From NCBI RefSeq assembly GCF_910578895.1, contig NZ_CAJTSC010000038.1, forward strand, positions 1-31,376: DNA of 31,376 nucleotides, read 5' to 3'. The DNA is from an uncultured Bacteroides sp. (GTDB lineage Bacteria > Bacteroidota > Bacteroidia > Bacteroidales > Bacteroidaceae). Of the stretch, positions 1-8,529 are shown piece after piece. The translations under genes and the position numbers were made by a program. Under the pieces are notes generated by a model. That model was not told the origin of the DNA, ran no database searches, and saw only the letters and a list, made by a program, of their open reading frames with translations. Position 1 is the stretch's first letter. Every line of letters starts with the position of its first letter.

Positions 1-146
1 AAAAGTTATGAACCTTTAAACAGTAGAGAAAAGCCTATGGAACAATGAAAGACCTAAGATGGGAATATCCTAATTCCTCATCAAATTACCTTTTACCTAT
101 TTTTTTTGAGAATACTATTTAAAATTAACAAAATCATCAATCACTC

Positions 147-3100
147 ATGAATGAAGATCGCAAAAGACGAGGGATGGCAAACAGCAAGTTCCTCACAGCG
201 GTAGCTATCAGCGCGCTGTTTTTAAGCAGCGGCAATGTACTGGCTACTCAAACCAACACCGGCAGTTCCCTGGAAGTGACAGAACAGCTTCAGAATCAAA
301 CGGTCAGCGGTTTGGTTGTAGACGCAAGTGGCGAACCGGTTATCGGTGCCAGCGTAGTGGAAAAAGGAACAAGTAACGGTATCGTTACCGATATTGACGG
401 TAAATTCACACTGAACGTAAAACAAGGGGCAACTCTGAAAATCTCTTATGTAGGTTATCAAAGCCAAGAAGTTAAAGCAAGCAGAACAATGAAGATTGTG
501 CTGAAAGAGGACAGCGAATTGCTTTCGGAAGTTGTCGTAGTAGGTTATGGTATACAAAAAAAGGAGAATCTGACAGGTGCGGTTTCTTCTGTCGACGTTA
601 ACAAAACCCTGGAAGGACGTCCTATTGCCGACGTGGGTCGTGGATTGCAAGGTACTACGCCGGGATTATCAATTGTTGTACCCAGCGGTGAAGTAGGCTC
701 CGACCCTACTATCAAAATCCGTGGTCAGATAGGCTCTATCGATGGTGGTTCCGAACCGCTTATTTTGTTGGACAACGTGGAAATCCCCTCTATCCAAATG
801 GTGAATCCGGATGACATCGAATCCATTTCTATTTTGAAAGATGCCGCTTCAGCTTCTATTTACGGAGCCAAAGGTGCTTTCGGTGTTGTATTGATAACCA
901 GCAAGAAAGGTGCGAAACAGGAAAGTATCAATGTATCTTACTCCGGAAATTTCTCCTGGCAGAACATATCAAAAAAAATGGAAATGGCCGGTATTGACGG
1001 ATTGGACTATACAGTAAACGCTTTTGAACGTGTAGGCGGCACAAAAGCAGGAGCTTTCTGGCTTGTGGACCGTACCAGTTTTGAAAAAGCAAAGGAATGG
1101 CAACAGAAATGGGGCGGCAAGATTGGCCCTAACGACCCGTTTGTTTATGGCCGCGACTGGTATTATGGAGCCGACAAGGCCAAATACAGTATAAGAACTT
1201 TTGATCCATACGACTACATGATTGAAGAGTGGACTCCTGCCATGACACACAACCTGTCTGTAAACGGAAAAAGCGGAAAAACCACTTTCAACATCGGTTT
1301 GGGCTATTTGTCACAAGACGGCTTGATGAAAACCGCCAAGGAAGATGACTTCAGACGTTGGAACGCCTCTGTAAAAATAAGCACCGAATTCAATAAATAC
1401 GTAACCCTGCGCGCCGGTGCTATTTATTCAAAACGCGACAAGAGATATGCTTACGCCACTTCTTCCATGACTGCCGACCCGTGGTTATATCTTTACCGTT
1501 GGGGACCGACAATGCCAATGGGATATAATGAGGACGGGCAAGAACTCCGTAGCCCTGCATCCGAAACACGCCAGGCAAATACCGCCAATATTGAAAACAG
1601 CTATGCCAACATCAATATCGGTGCAACCTTGAACATCACCAAAGACTGGAAATTTGACATAGACTATACATATGCCAACGAACAGGAAATCACCAATCGT
1701 CCCGGAACACGCTACACAGCCGCCAACACATGGGGTGCGGCAACAGCAAAAAAAGATGACGCCGGCAATCAGGTTTATGTAGACGAAAACGGCAATACCG
1801 TCTCCGCAGATGCTCCCGGTGCAATGCCGGCCTACGCATTAAGTTACTTTGAATATACCAGTTCCGGTGCAAATCCTGACCATATCTATCGCAAAACTAC
1901 AAACGCCAACCGCAATACATTGAATATCAATACCAACTACAATTGGCAGATTGACGACAACAACAATCTGAAAGTCATGCTTGGTATGAACCGCGTAACT
2001 TGGGATCAAAAATACAACTGGAACCAGACTACTAAATTAATGGACCTGGACAATCCGCAATATGACCTGGCATACGGCACACAGACCGGTAGCGGCGGCA
2101 GCGCATGGGACGGACAACTCGGTTTCTACGGACGACTGAATTACAACTTAATGGACAAGTATCTGGTAGAAGCCAACTTGCGCTATGACGGAACTTCCAA
2201 GTTCCCGTCCGACTTGCAATGGCGCTGGTTCCCGTCTTTCTCTCTCGGATGGCGTGCCAGCGAGGAAGCGTTCATGCAGTGGGCAAAACCCGCTTTGAGT
2301 TCTTTAAAACTTCGTGGTTCTTGGGGTACTATAGGTGACCAGACTGTCAGCAACAAACTCTATGTATCTACCATGAATACAGGACAAAGCGCATGGATTG
2401 GCGGCGATGGCAGTAAAGTAGGTTATGTAGGTACTCCGAGTGCCATCATTCCTTCAATCACCTGGCAAGACATTACTACGCTTGATGTAGGTGTAGATGC
2501 ACGCTTTTTCAATGGAGAACTTGGATTTACGTTCGATTGGTACCAACGTGATACCAAGAATATGATTGTACCCGTAGGCAATGTTTCGCTGGCTTTTGGT
2601 GCAAACTCTCCAAAGGGCAACTTTGGTTCATTGCGTACAAAAGGCTGGGAAATCGCTTTGGATTATAATCACCGTTTCAAAAACGGACTGGGCATCAACG
2701 CCATGTTTACATTATCCGATGCTATCACGGAAATCACAGCATACGGCGATACCAAAAGCATAGACAGTTGGTATGTAGGCAAGCAATATGGTGAAATCTG
2801 GGGATATGAAACCGACAGATTATATCAGAAAGAAGACTTCCTGTACAATTCGGATGGCACATTCCAGAAAGTATGGCTGAAAGATGGAAAAGTTTATGAT
2901 GTAAAGACTGCCGGAGCGAAAGAAATGAACAAACTCAGTGATCCCAAAGCAGCTTATCAGGACTACCTGCAAGGTGGCGACTTTGTATTCGGCCCAGGTG
3001 ACGTGAAATACAAAGACCTGAACGGCGATGGTTCTATCAACGACGGTAGCCGTACCATAGACGATCATGGAGACTTGAAGAAAATCGGTAACTCTACTCC

Positions 3101-3659
3101 ACGATACGAATATGGTTTCCGTCTGGGTGCCGACTATAAAGGCTTCGATGTATCCGTGTTCTTCCAGGGAGTAGGCAAGCGCGAGGTTTGGGGTGCCGGT
3201 TTCTTGGCTATTCCGGGCTTCAACTCAGCCGATGGTGCCATGCCGCAAGCCATTGCAGGCAACTTCTGGAAAGAAGACCGTACAGACGCTTTCTATCCCC
3301 GTGCATGGAATTTAGGTGGCCCGGGCTTGGGTGACTCCGGCTATAGCTACAACATGCAAAAACAGTCACGCTATCTGTTAGACATGTCTTATCTTAGAAT
3401 CAAGAATATAACAGTAGGTTACACGCTTCCCAAAGACTTGCTCAAGAAAGTATGGATACAGAAGGCGCGCGTTTATTTCGCACTTGAGAACTTCGTCACT
3501 TGGGACAAGCTGAATGGTCTGCCAATCGACCCGGAAGAAGTTAGCGGCTACTCGATGTTTGCCGATAATGCCGCCAAAGATAACTATAACTCCGGCCGTA
3601 CAGGCGTTGGTACTCCGACATTCAAGAGCATGTCAGTTGGTATTCAGTTGAACTTCTAA
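147..3659 (+). CDS. SusC/RagA-family TonB-dependent outer-membrane transporter
   Basis: Outer-membrane beta-barrel importer that, with its SusD partner, takes up oligomeric ligands using TonB energy. Seen: a basic n-region and hydrophobic signal segment (about residues 11-34), a carboxypeptidase-regulatory-like domain (about 52-120, with VSGLVVDASGEPVIGA), a TonB-box/SusC signature around 125-140 (SEVVVVGYGIQKKENLTGAV), a plug domain (about 140-255) and a barrel ending in aromatic VGIQLNF. There is no N-terminal STN domain, so it is not the sigma/anti-sigma signalling type. The internal ATG at 174 (residue 10) is also a plausible start. It lies 12 bp before susD. The substrate cannot be read from sequence; the downstream cell-wall salvage genes suggest peptidoglycan fragments (inference). 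Bases 1-146 upstream hold no recognisable gene or clear promoter. Confidence 0.95.
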   Translation: MNEDRKRRGMANSKFLTAVAISALFLSSGNVLATQTNTGSSLEVTEQLQNQTVSGLVVDASGEPVIGASVVEKGTSNGIVTDIDGKFTLNVKQGATLKISYVGYQSQEVKASRTMKIVLKEDSELLSEVVVVGYGIQKKENLTGAVSSVDVNKTLEGRPIADVGRGLQGTTPGLSIVVPSGEVGSDPTIKIRGQIGSIDGGSEPLILLDNVEIPSIQMVNPDDIESISILKDAASASIYGAKGAFGVVLITSKKGAKQESINVSYSGNFSWQNISKKMEMAGIDGLDYTVNAFERVGGTKAGAFWLVDRTSFEKAKEWQQKWGGKIGPNDPFVYGRDWYYGADKAKYSIRTFDPYDYMIEEWTPAMTHNLSVNGKSGKTTFNIGLGYLSQDGLMKTAKEDDFRRWNASVKISTEFNKYVTLRAGAIYSKRDKRYAYATSSMTADPWLYLYRWGPTMPMGYNEDGQELRSPASETRQANTANIENSYANINIGATLNITKDWKFDIDYTYANEQEITNRPGTRYTAANTWGAATAKKDDAGNQVYVDENGNTVSADAPGAMPAYALSYFEYTSSGANPDHIYRKTTNANRNTLNINTNYNWQIDDNNNLKVMLGMNRVTWDQKYNWNQTTKLMDLDNPQYDLAYGTQTGSGGSAWDGQLGFYGRLNYNLMDKYLVEANLRYDGTSKFPSDLQWRWFPSFSLGWRASEEAFMQWAKPALSSLKLRGSWGTIGDQTVSNKLYVSTMNTGQSAWIGGDGSKVGYVGTPSAIIPSITWQDITTLDVGVDARFFNGELGFTFDWYQRDTKNMIVPVGNVSLAFGANSPKGNFGSLRTKGWEIALDYNHRFKNGLGINAMFTLSDAITEITAYGDTKSIDSWYVGKQYGEIWGYETDRLYQKEDFLYNSDGTFQKVWLKDGKVYDVKTAGAKEMNKLSDPKAAYQDYLQGGDFVFGPGDVKYKDLNGDGSINDGSRTIDDHGDLKKIGNSTPRYEYGFRLGADYKGFDVSVFFQGVGKREVWGAGFLAIPGFNSADGAMPQAIAGNFWKEDRTDAFYPRAWNLGGPGLGDSGYSYNMQKQSRYLLDMSYLRIKNITVGYTLPKDLLKKVWIQKARVYFALENFVTWDKLNGLPIDPEEVSGYSMFADNAAKDNYNSGRTGVGTPTFKSMSVGIQLNF

Positions 3660-3671
3660 AATATTGATACA

Positions 3672-5561
3672 ATGAAAAAATATATATTTGCTTTATTTTC
3701 AGCTGCGGCACTCATGTTTGCCAGTTGCGATGACGTGCTGGACCGTCCACAGTTGAACAATCCCCAGGATGACAATTACTGGAGAAACGAAACAGACTTA
3801 CGTTTGTTTGGCAATGGCTTCTACACAAACTATTTTGTAGGATACAATAGCAGTTGGGGAACGGCATACGCTCCTTTGCGCGGTTACAATTTCTCAGATG
3901 ACGTAGCCTACTCGGGCAAACAAAGTTCATTTGAAAATTCAATTCCTGCCAGCCGTGGCAGCAGCAGTGAAGATGTGGCTTGGTTAGGTTCTGCATTCGC
4001 TGGTCCTAATTGGAATTTTGCCTGGGTACGCAAGGCAAACTTATTCATCGACCGTATCGAAAATGTGGCAAAGCCTAAACTTAGCGAAGAGGCTTATAAA
4101 CATTGGAGTGCGGTAGCCCGTTTCTTCCGAGGTTATGAATACTGCCGCCTGGTCAGCGTATTCGGCGATGTGCCCTACTACGACAAGGTATTCTCCGAAA
4201 CGGACGAGAAAGAAATGTTTAAAGACCGCTCTCCCCGTACGGAAGTAATGGAAAAGGTCTATGCGGATTTTGAATACGTATTAAACAACAACATGCGTTT
4301 GGATGACGGCGCACAGTATCTGAACAGATATATTGCCGCCGGATTCATCAGCCGCCTGATGCTGTTTGAAGGTACCTGGCAAAAATATCACAACGGCGAC
4401 CAGGCATTGGCCAAGAAATACCTTGAAATGGCACGTGATGCAGCTCAACTCATTATTAGCTCCGGCAAATGGGAAATCAGCGGCGAGTTCCGCGGTCTGT
4501 TCGGTTCGCAAGATTTGAAAGGACATAAAGAAGTACTGATGTATCGCCACTATGATGCTGCTTTAAATGTGACGCATCATGTAGCATCTTATTCAAACGG
4601 ACAAGAGAACCAGACTCCGGCTCCAAACCTGGCATTGGCTGAATCTTTCATTTGTCAAGACGGAAAACCTTATCAGGCAACGCACACAGACCCGGATATG
4701 GCTGATGCCGGCAAATTAGACATCAAGAACATGATTAAAACACGTGACCCGCGTTTTGAAGCGACATTTGCCAATGTTGCTAAAATTGAGTCTGTAACAT
4801 TGTTGTATGCCACTAAATTCATCGACCGTGTCGGTCCATCGTTGAAAGACCCAAGCGGAACAGCCATTTATGCAAGTATGACCAATACGAACGACTATCC
4901 TGTCATGCGCTATTCAGAAGTATTGCTAAATTGGCTGGAAGCAAAAGCCGAACTGGCATTAAGCTATGGCGGCGCAGCTGTTACTCAAACCGACATCGAA
5001 GTTTCAATCAACGCACTGCGTAAACGCCCGTTGGACAAACCGGCAACTGATAATGGCGTCAAACAGACAGCGCCAATGCAACTGGCTGATATTGACGATA
5101 ATTTCGATCCGGCACGAGACAAAGGCGTTGTCAGCATCACAGGTGATTATGCAGTTGACCCTTTAATCTGGGAAATACGCCGTGAACGCCGCATGGAGTT
5201 TGTATTTGAGCATTCTCGTCTATTAGATTTGAAACGTTGGAAAAAGTTACATTATATGGACAATGCGTTGTATCCGAATACCGCATTAGGTTTATGGGTG
5301 AACATGAAGGAAGAAGTTCCCAGTTATTTGGAAGCCAACAAAGACGGAACATGGCCGGGAAGAGAAGTCATAAATGCCAACGGCGATAGAATTAAATACG
5401 ATGGAACAAATGCAGATGCTATGGTGGGCTACTATGTTCCATTGGGTGCCAGCAATCGTGACGGATTTACAGAACGTTCTTATTGTGCCCCTGTAGGTCA
5501 TGCCCAAATCAACCAATATAAAGAAAGAGGTTATAAATTGACTCAGACTAGCGGTTGGTAA
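3672..5561 (+). CDS. SusD/RagB-family surface glycan-binding lipoprotein
   Basis: Surface lipoprotein that forms the lid of the SusC transporter and binds its ligand. Seen: a lipoprotein signal peptide with lipobox ending in Cys19 (LMFASC), an alpha-helical SusD body, and the family hallmark near the C-terminus (RRERRMEFVFEHSRLLDLKR). At 629 residues it is at the long end for the family. It follows susC after 12 bp and is followed by a strong terminator, so susC-susD is probably its own transcription unit. Ligand unknown. Codon use is visibly more A/T-rich than in the genes from 7063 on. Confidence 0.95.
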   Translation: MKKYIFALFSAAALMFASCDDVLDRPQLNNPQDDNYWRNETDLRLFGNGFYTNYFVGYNSSWGTAYAPLRGYNFSDDVAYSGKQSSFENSIPASRGSSSEDVAWLGSAFAGPNWNFAWVRKANLFIDRIENVAKPKLSEEAYKHWSAVARFFRGYEYCRLVSVFGDVPYYDKVFSETDEKEMFKDRSPRTEVMEKVYADFEYVLNNNMRLDDGAQYLNRYIAAGFISRLMLFEGTWQKYHNGDQALAKKYLEMARDAAQLIISSGKWEISGEFRGLFGSQDLKGHKEVLMYRHYDAALNVTHHVASYSNGQENQTPAPNLALAESFICQDGKPYQATHTDPDMADAGKLDIKNMIKTRDPRFEATFANVAKIESVTLLYATKFIDRVGPSLKDPSGTAIYASMTNTNDYPVMRYSEVLLNWLEAKAELALSYGGAAVTQTDIEVSINALRKRPLDKPATDNGVKQTAPMQLADIDDNFDPARDKGVVSITGDYAVDPLIWEIRRERRMEFVFEHSRLLDLKRWKKLHYMDNALYPNTALGLWVNMKEEVPSYLEANKDGTWPGREVINANGDRIKYDGTNADAMVGYYVPLGASNRDGFTERSYCAPVGHAQINQYKERGYKLTQTSGW

Positions 5562-5599
5562 CAAGAAACGTATCAGTATTTAAGTAATAAATAAAAAGC

Positions 5600-5636
5600 C
5601 TGCCCATTCTACAAAAAATAGAATGGGCAGTTTTTT
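5600..5636 (+). terminator. Intrinsic terminator after susD
   Basis: A perfect 11-bp stem (5600-5610 CTGCCCATTCT paired with 5620-5630 AGAATGGGCAG), a 9-nt A-rich loop, then six T's (5631-5636). It separates susCD from the salvage operon. Confidence 0.92.
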
Positions 5637-5786
5637 ATACAGCCATATCCGTACACACACGAATTGAATATATAAGTTAAATGCACAAGGTAATAAGTTC
5701 AGTATTTTCTTGGATATCAATCTAACCAGCCAGCAACCAAATTGCAAATTAATAATTATAATACCAAATATTCGTAAATAAGTGTT

Positions 5787-5814
5787 TTTGATATTAAAAT
5801 AAAAAGTATCTTTG
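5787..5814 (+). promoter_or_regulatory. Putative Bacteroides-type promoter of the salvage operon
   Basis: A -7 element TATCTTTG (5807-5814) matches the Bacteroides consensus TAnnTTTG. TTTG at 5787-5790 can serve as the -33 element, although the 16-bp spacing is slightly short. Transcription would start near 5820, leaving a leader of about 25 nt before the ATG at 5845. The rest of 5637-5786 is A/T-rich with no gene seen. Confidence 0.65.
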
Positions 5815-5844
5815 TTCCATACAAGTTCCCTTAATAATACTATT

Positions 5845-7011
5845 ATGAAGAAACTTCTACTATTGACTTTCCTATTGTGCAGCTCACTGTTGTGCCAAGC
5901 ACAGAAAGAACGCGTTATCTTGGGTGACGAACAGACCTCGGCGTATTTTCCAATCCTGAAAGGCAAACGGATTGCAATCTTCTCCAATCACACCGGAATG
6001 GTGGGAGACAAGCATCTGCTGGACATCCTGCTGGAGAATAAATTCGATGTAGTAGCCATCTTCTCGCCCGAGCATGGATTTCGTGGAGACGCCGATGCGG
6101 GAGAACATGTATCCAGTTCGGTCGATAAAAAGACAGGAGTGCCCATTCTTTCCCTTTACGACGGGAAAGACAAGAAACCGAGCGAAGCATCCATGAGGAA
6201 GTTCGACATACTGGTTATGGACATACAAGATGTAGGTTTGCGCTTCTATACCTACTATATAACAATGTGCAGGCTGATGGACGCATGTGCAGAATACAAC
6301 CGCAAAGTGTTACTGCTGGACCGCCCCAATCCGAACGGGCACTACGTGGACGGACCGATACTGGACATGAAATACAAGTCCGGCGTAGGCTGGCTGCCTA
6401 TCCCCATTGTACACGGCATGACGCTGGGCGAGTTGGCGTTAATGGTGAACGGCGAACGCTGGTTGCCTGCTTCGCGTGTATGCGACCTTACCGTTATACC
6501 TTGCAAGAACTATACGCACCAGACGAAATACGTATTGCCCATTCCGCCGTCTCCCAACTTGCCGAACATGAAGTCCATCTACCTCTATCCGGCGACCTGC
6601 TACTTCGAGGCTACGCCCGTCAGCCTGGGCAGAGGCACCTCATTCCCCTTTCAGGTGTACGGACATCCCAACATGAAAGGGTATGATTACAGCTTTACGC
6701 CTAAAAGCATCCCCGGAGCCAAAAATCCTCCGCAGCTGAACAAGCTGTGCCACGGCGTAGACCTCAGCAACATGAGTGACGAAGAGATTTGGAAACGCGG
6801 AGTGGACCTGACCTATGTCATCGATGCTTATAAGAACCTGAATATGGGCGACCACTTCTTCCGTTCGTTCTTCGAACTGTTGGTCGGTACCGATTACGTA
6901 CGCAAGATGATAGAGGCCGGAAAGAGCGCCGAAGAGATTAAAAGCCGTTGGAAAGAGGATGTGGAGAAGTTCAAGGAACAACGGAAACCCTATCTGCTTT
7001 ACCGGGAATAA
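5845..7011 (+). CDS. namZ: Secreted exo-beta-N-acetylmuramidase, NamZ family (DUF1343, GH171), first copy
   Basis: NamZ enzymes remove MurNAc from non-reducing ends of peptidoglycan strands (known from Bacillus subtilis YbbC/NamZ and Tannerella forsythia NamZ1/NamZ2). Seen: signal peptide MKKLLLLTFLLCSSLLCQAQ, then DUF1343 landmarks: FSNHTG (47-51), FSPEHGFRGD with E76-H77, MDIQDVGLRFYTY (about 125-137), LDRPNPNG (159-165), HGMTLGELA and PPSPNLPNM. The start is the ATG at 5845 (388 aa); a TTG further upstream in frame lies inside the -7 promoter element and is not used. It is the first gene after the promoter. The peptide lacks a lipobox, so a periplasmic or secreted place is likely. The second copy at 18995 is clearly diverged, so the two may prefer different chain lengths or peptide states (inference). 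Confidence 0.9.
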   Translation: MKKLLLLTFLLCSSLLCQAQKERVILGDEQTSAYFPILKGKRIAIFSNHTGMVGDKHLLDILLENKFDVVAIFSPEHGFRGDADAGEHVSSSVDKKTGVPILSLYDGKDKKPSEASMRKFDILVMDIQDVGLRFYTYYITMCRLMDACAEYNRKVLLLDRPNPNGHYVDGPILDMKYKSGVGWLPIPIVHGMTLGELALMVNGERWLPASRVCDLTVIPCKNYTHQTKYVLPIPPSPNLPNMKSIYLYPATCYFEATPVSLGRGTSFPFQVYGHPNMKGYDYSFTPKSIPGAKNPPQLNKLCHGVDLSNMSDEEIWKRGVDLTYVIDAYKNLNMGDHFFRSFFELLVGTDYVRKMIEAGKSAEEIKSRWKEDVEKFKEQRKPYLLYRE

Positions 7012-7062
7012 CCATTCCTAAATTATCAACTTACTTGTAACAACTAATACCCAACGACTACC

Positions 7063-8517
7063 ATGAGTCCACTATCCGTTATCATCACTATTGCCGCCTA
7101 CTTCATCATACTGTTCACCGTGTCGTACATTGCCGGCAGAAAAGCAGACAATGCAGGTTTCTTTGTGGGCAACCGCAAATCATCCTGGTATGTGGTCGCC
7201 TTTGCCATGATCGGTTCCAGCATTTCCGGGGTGACGTACGTATCCGTGCCCGGCATGGTTGCCGCAAGCAACTTCGGTTACCTGCAAATGGTACTGGGAT
7301 TTATTGCCGGGCAGCTAATCATCGCTTTCGTCCTGACACCCCTGTTCTACCGGATGAACCTGATTTCCATTTACGAATACCTGGAGAACCGCTTCGGCAT
7401 GTCCTCATACCATACGGGAGCCTGGTTCTTCTTTATCTCCAAGATGTTGGGAGCGGCGGTGCGCCTGTTCCTCGTCTGCCTGACACTGCAGTTGCTGGTA
7501 TTCGAGCCTTTCGGACTGCCGTTTATCCTGAATGTTGCCATCACCGTGGCATTAGTATGGCTCTACACCTTCCGAGGCGGCGTAAAATCGCTTATCTGGA
7601 CAGACTCCCTGAAGACTTTCTGCCTCGTGGTATCGGTCGTATTGTGCATCTGCTACATCGCTTCCCACCTCGACCTCTCCTTCAGCGGCATGCTCGGCAC
7701 CATTGCCGACAGCGACATGTCACGCATCTTCTTCTTCGACGATGTCAACAGCAAGCAGTATTTCTTCAAGCAATTTTTCGCCGGAGCGTTTACCATGATA
7801 GCCATGACCGGTCTGGACCAGGATATGATGCAACGCAACCTCAGTTGCAAGAACTTCAAAGACTCGCAGAAGAACATGATTACGAGCGTTATCTCACAGT
7901 TCTTCGTCATTCTGCTATTCCTGATGCTGGGCGTCTTGCTCTACATATTTGCCGGCAGCCAAGGCATACAGGTAGTCAAAAGCGACGAACTTTTCCCCGT
8001 AATCGCCACCGGAAACTACTTCCCTGCCGTCGTAGGCATCCTGTTTATCATCGGGCTGATTTCTTCCGCCTATTCGGCAGCCGGCTCCGCACTGACAGCG
8101 CTCACCACCTCTTTCACCGTGGACATCCTCGGCACCAAAGGAAAGACGGAAGAAACGGTTGTCAAAATCCGCAAACGGGTGCACGTGGGAATGGCGGTCA
8201 TCATGGGCATCACGATTTTCGTATTCAACCTGCTGAACAACACCAGTGTAATCGATGCCGTATACATCCTGGCAAGCTACACATACGGTCCTATCTTGGG
8301 CTTGTTCGCGTTCGGCATCTTCATGAAGCAGCAGGTGCGCGACAAGTACATCCCATGGGTAGCCATCGCCTCCCCGCTGCTGTGCTTCATCCTGCAAAAG
8401 AACTCGGAAGCCTGGTTCAACGGCTACCAGTTCAGCTACGAACTGCTGATATTCAACGCACTGTTCACATTCACCGGGCTCTGCCTCTTGATAAAGAAAG
8501 ACAAAAAGAACATTTAA
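7063..8517 (+). CDS. Sodium/solute symporter (SSS family)
   Basis: Inner-membrane Na+-coupled transporter with about 13 hydrophobic segments across 484 residues. Seen: the SSS-like motif SSISGVTYVS in the second membrane region, GGVKSLIWTDSLKTF (about 170-185), and GLDQDMMQRNLSCK, which is typical of sugar/sialate-type members. It starts 51 bp after namZ and ends 12 bp before the amidase, so it is almost certainly co-transcribed. The cargo is not determined by sequence; an amino sugar, MurNAc-type sugar or released peptide fits the context (inference). Confidence 0.9.
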   Translation: MSPLSVIITIAAYFIILFTVSYIAGRKADNAGFFVGNRKSSWYVVAFAMIGSSISGVTYVSVPGMVAASNFGYLQMVLGFIAGQLIIAFVLTPLFYRMNLISIYEYLENRFGMSSYHTGAWFFFISKMLGAAVRLFLVCLTLQLLVFEPFGLPFILNVAITVALVWLYTFRGGVKSLIWTDSLKTFCLVVSVVLCICYIASHLDLSFSGMLGTIADSDMSRIFFFDDVNSKQYFFKQFFAGAFTMIAMTGLDQDMMQRNLSCKNFKDSQKNMITSVISQFFVILLFLMLGVLLYIFAGSQGIQVVKSDELFPVIATGNYFPAVVGILFIIGLISSAYSAAGSALTALTTSFTVDILGTKGKTEETVVKIRKRVHVGMAVIMGITIFVFNLLNNTSVIDAVYILASYTYGPILGLFAFGIFMKQQVRDKYIPWVAIASPLLCFILQKNSEAWFNGYQFSYELLIFNALFTFTGLCLLIKKDKKNI

Positions 8518-8529
8518 CTTAACATCATC

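Noticed and set aside
1..146. Consensus TAnnTTTG promoter before susC
   Set aside because: The T-run near 100-109 does not give TAnnTTTG with correct spacing; the promoter may lie outside the window.
147..3659. SusC as part of a sigma/anti-sigma signalling pair
   Set aside because: No STN domain and no sigma or anti-sigma gene in the window.
5812..5844. In-frame TTG upstream of the first namZ as start codon
   Set aside because: It lies within the TATCTTTG -7 promoter element, and the ATG at 5845 gives a clean signal peptide.
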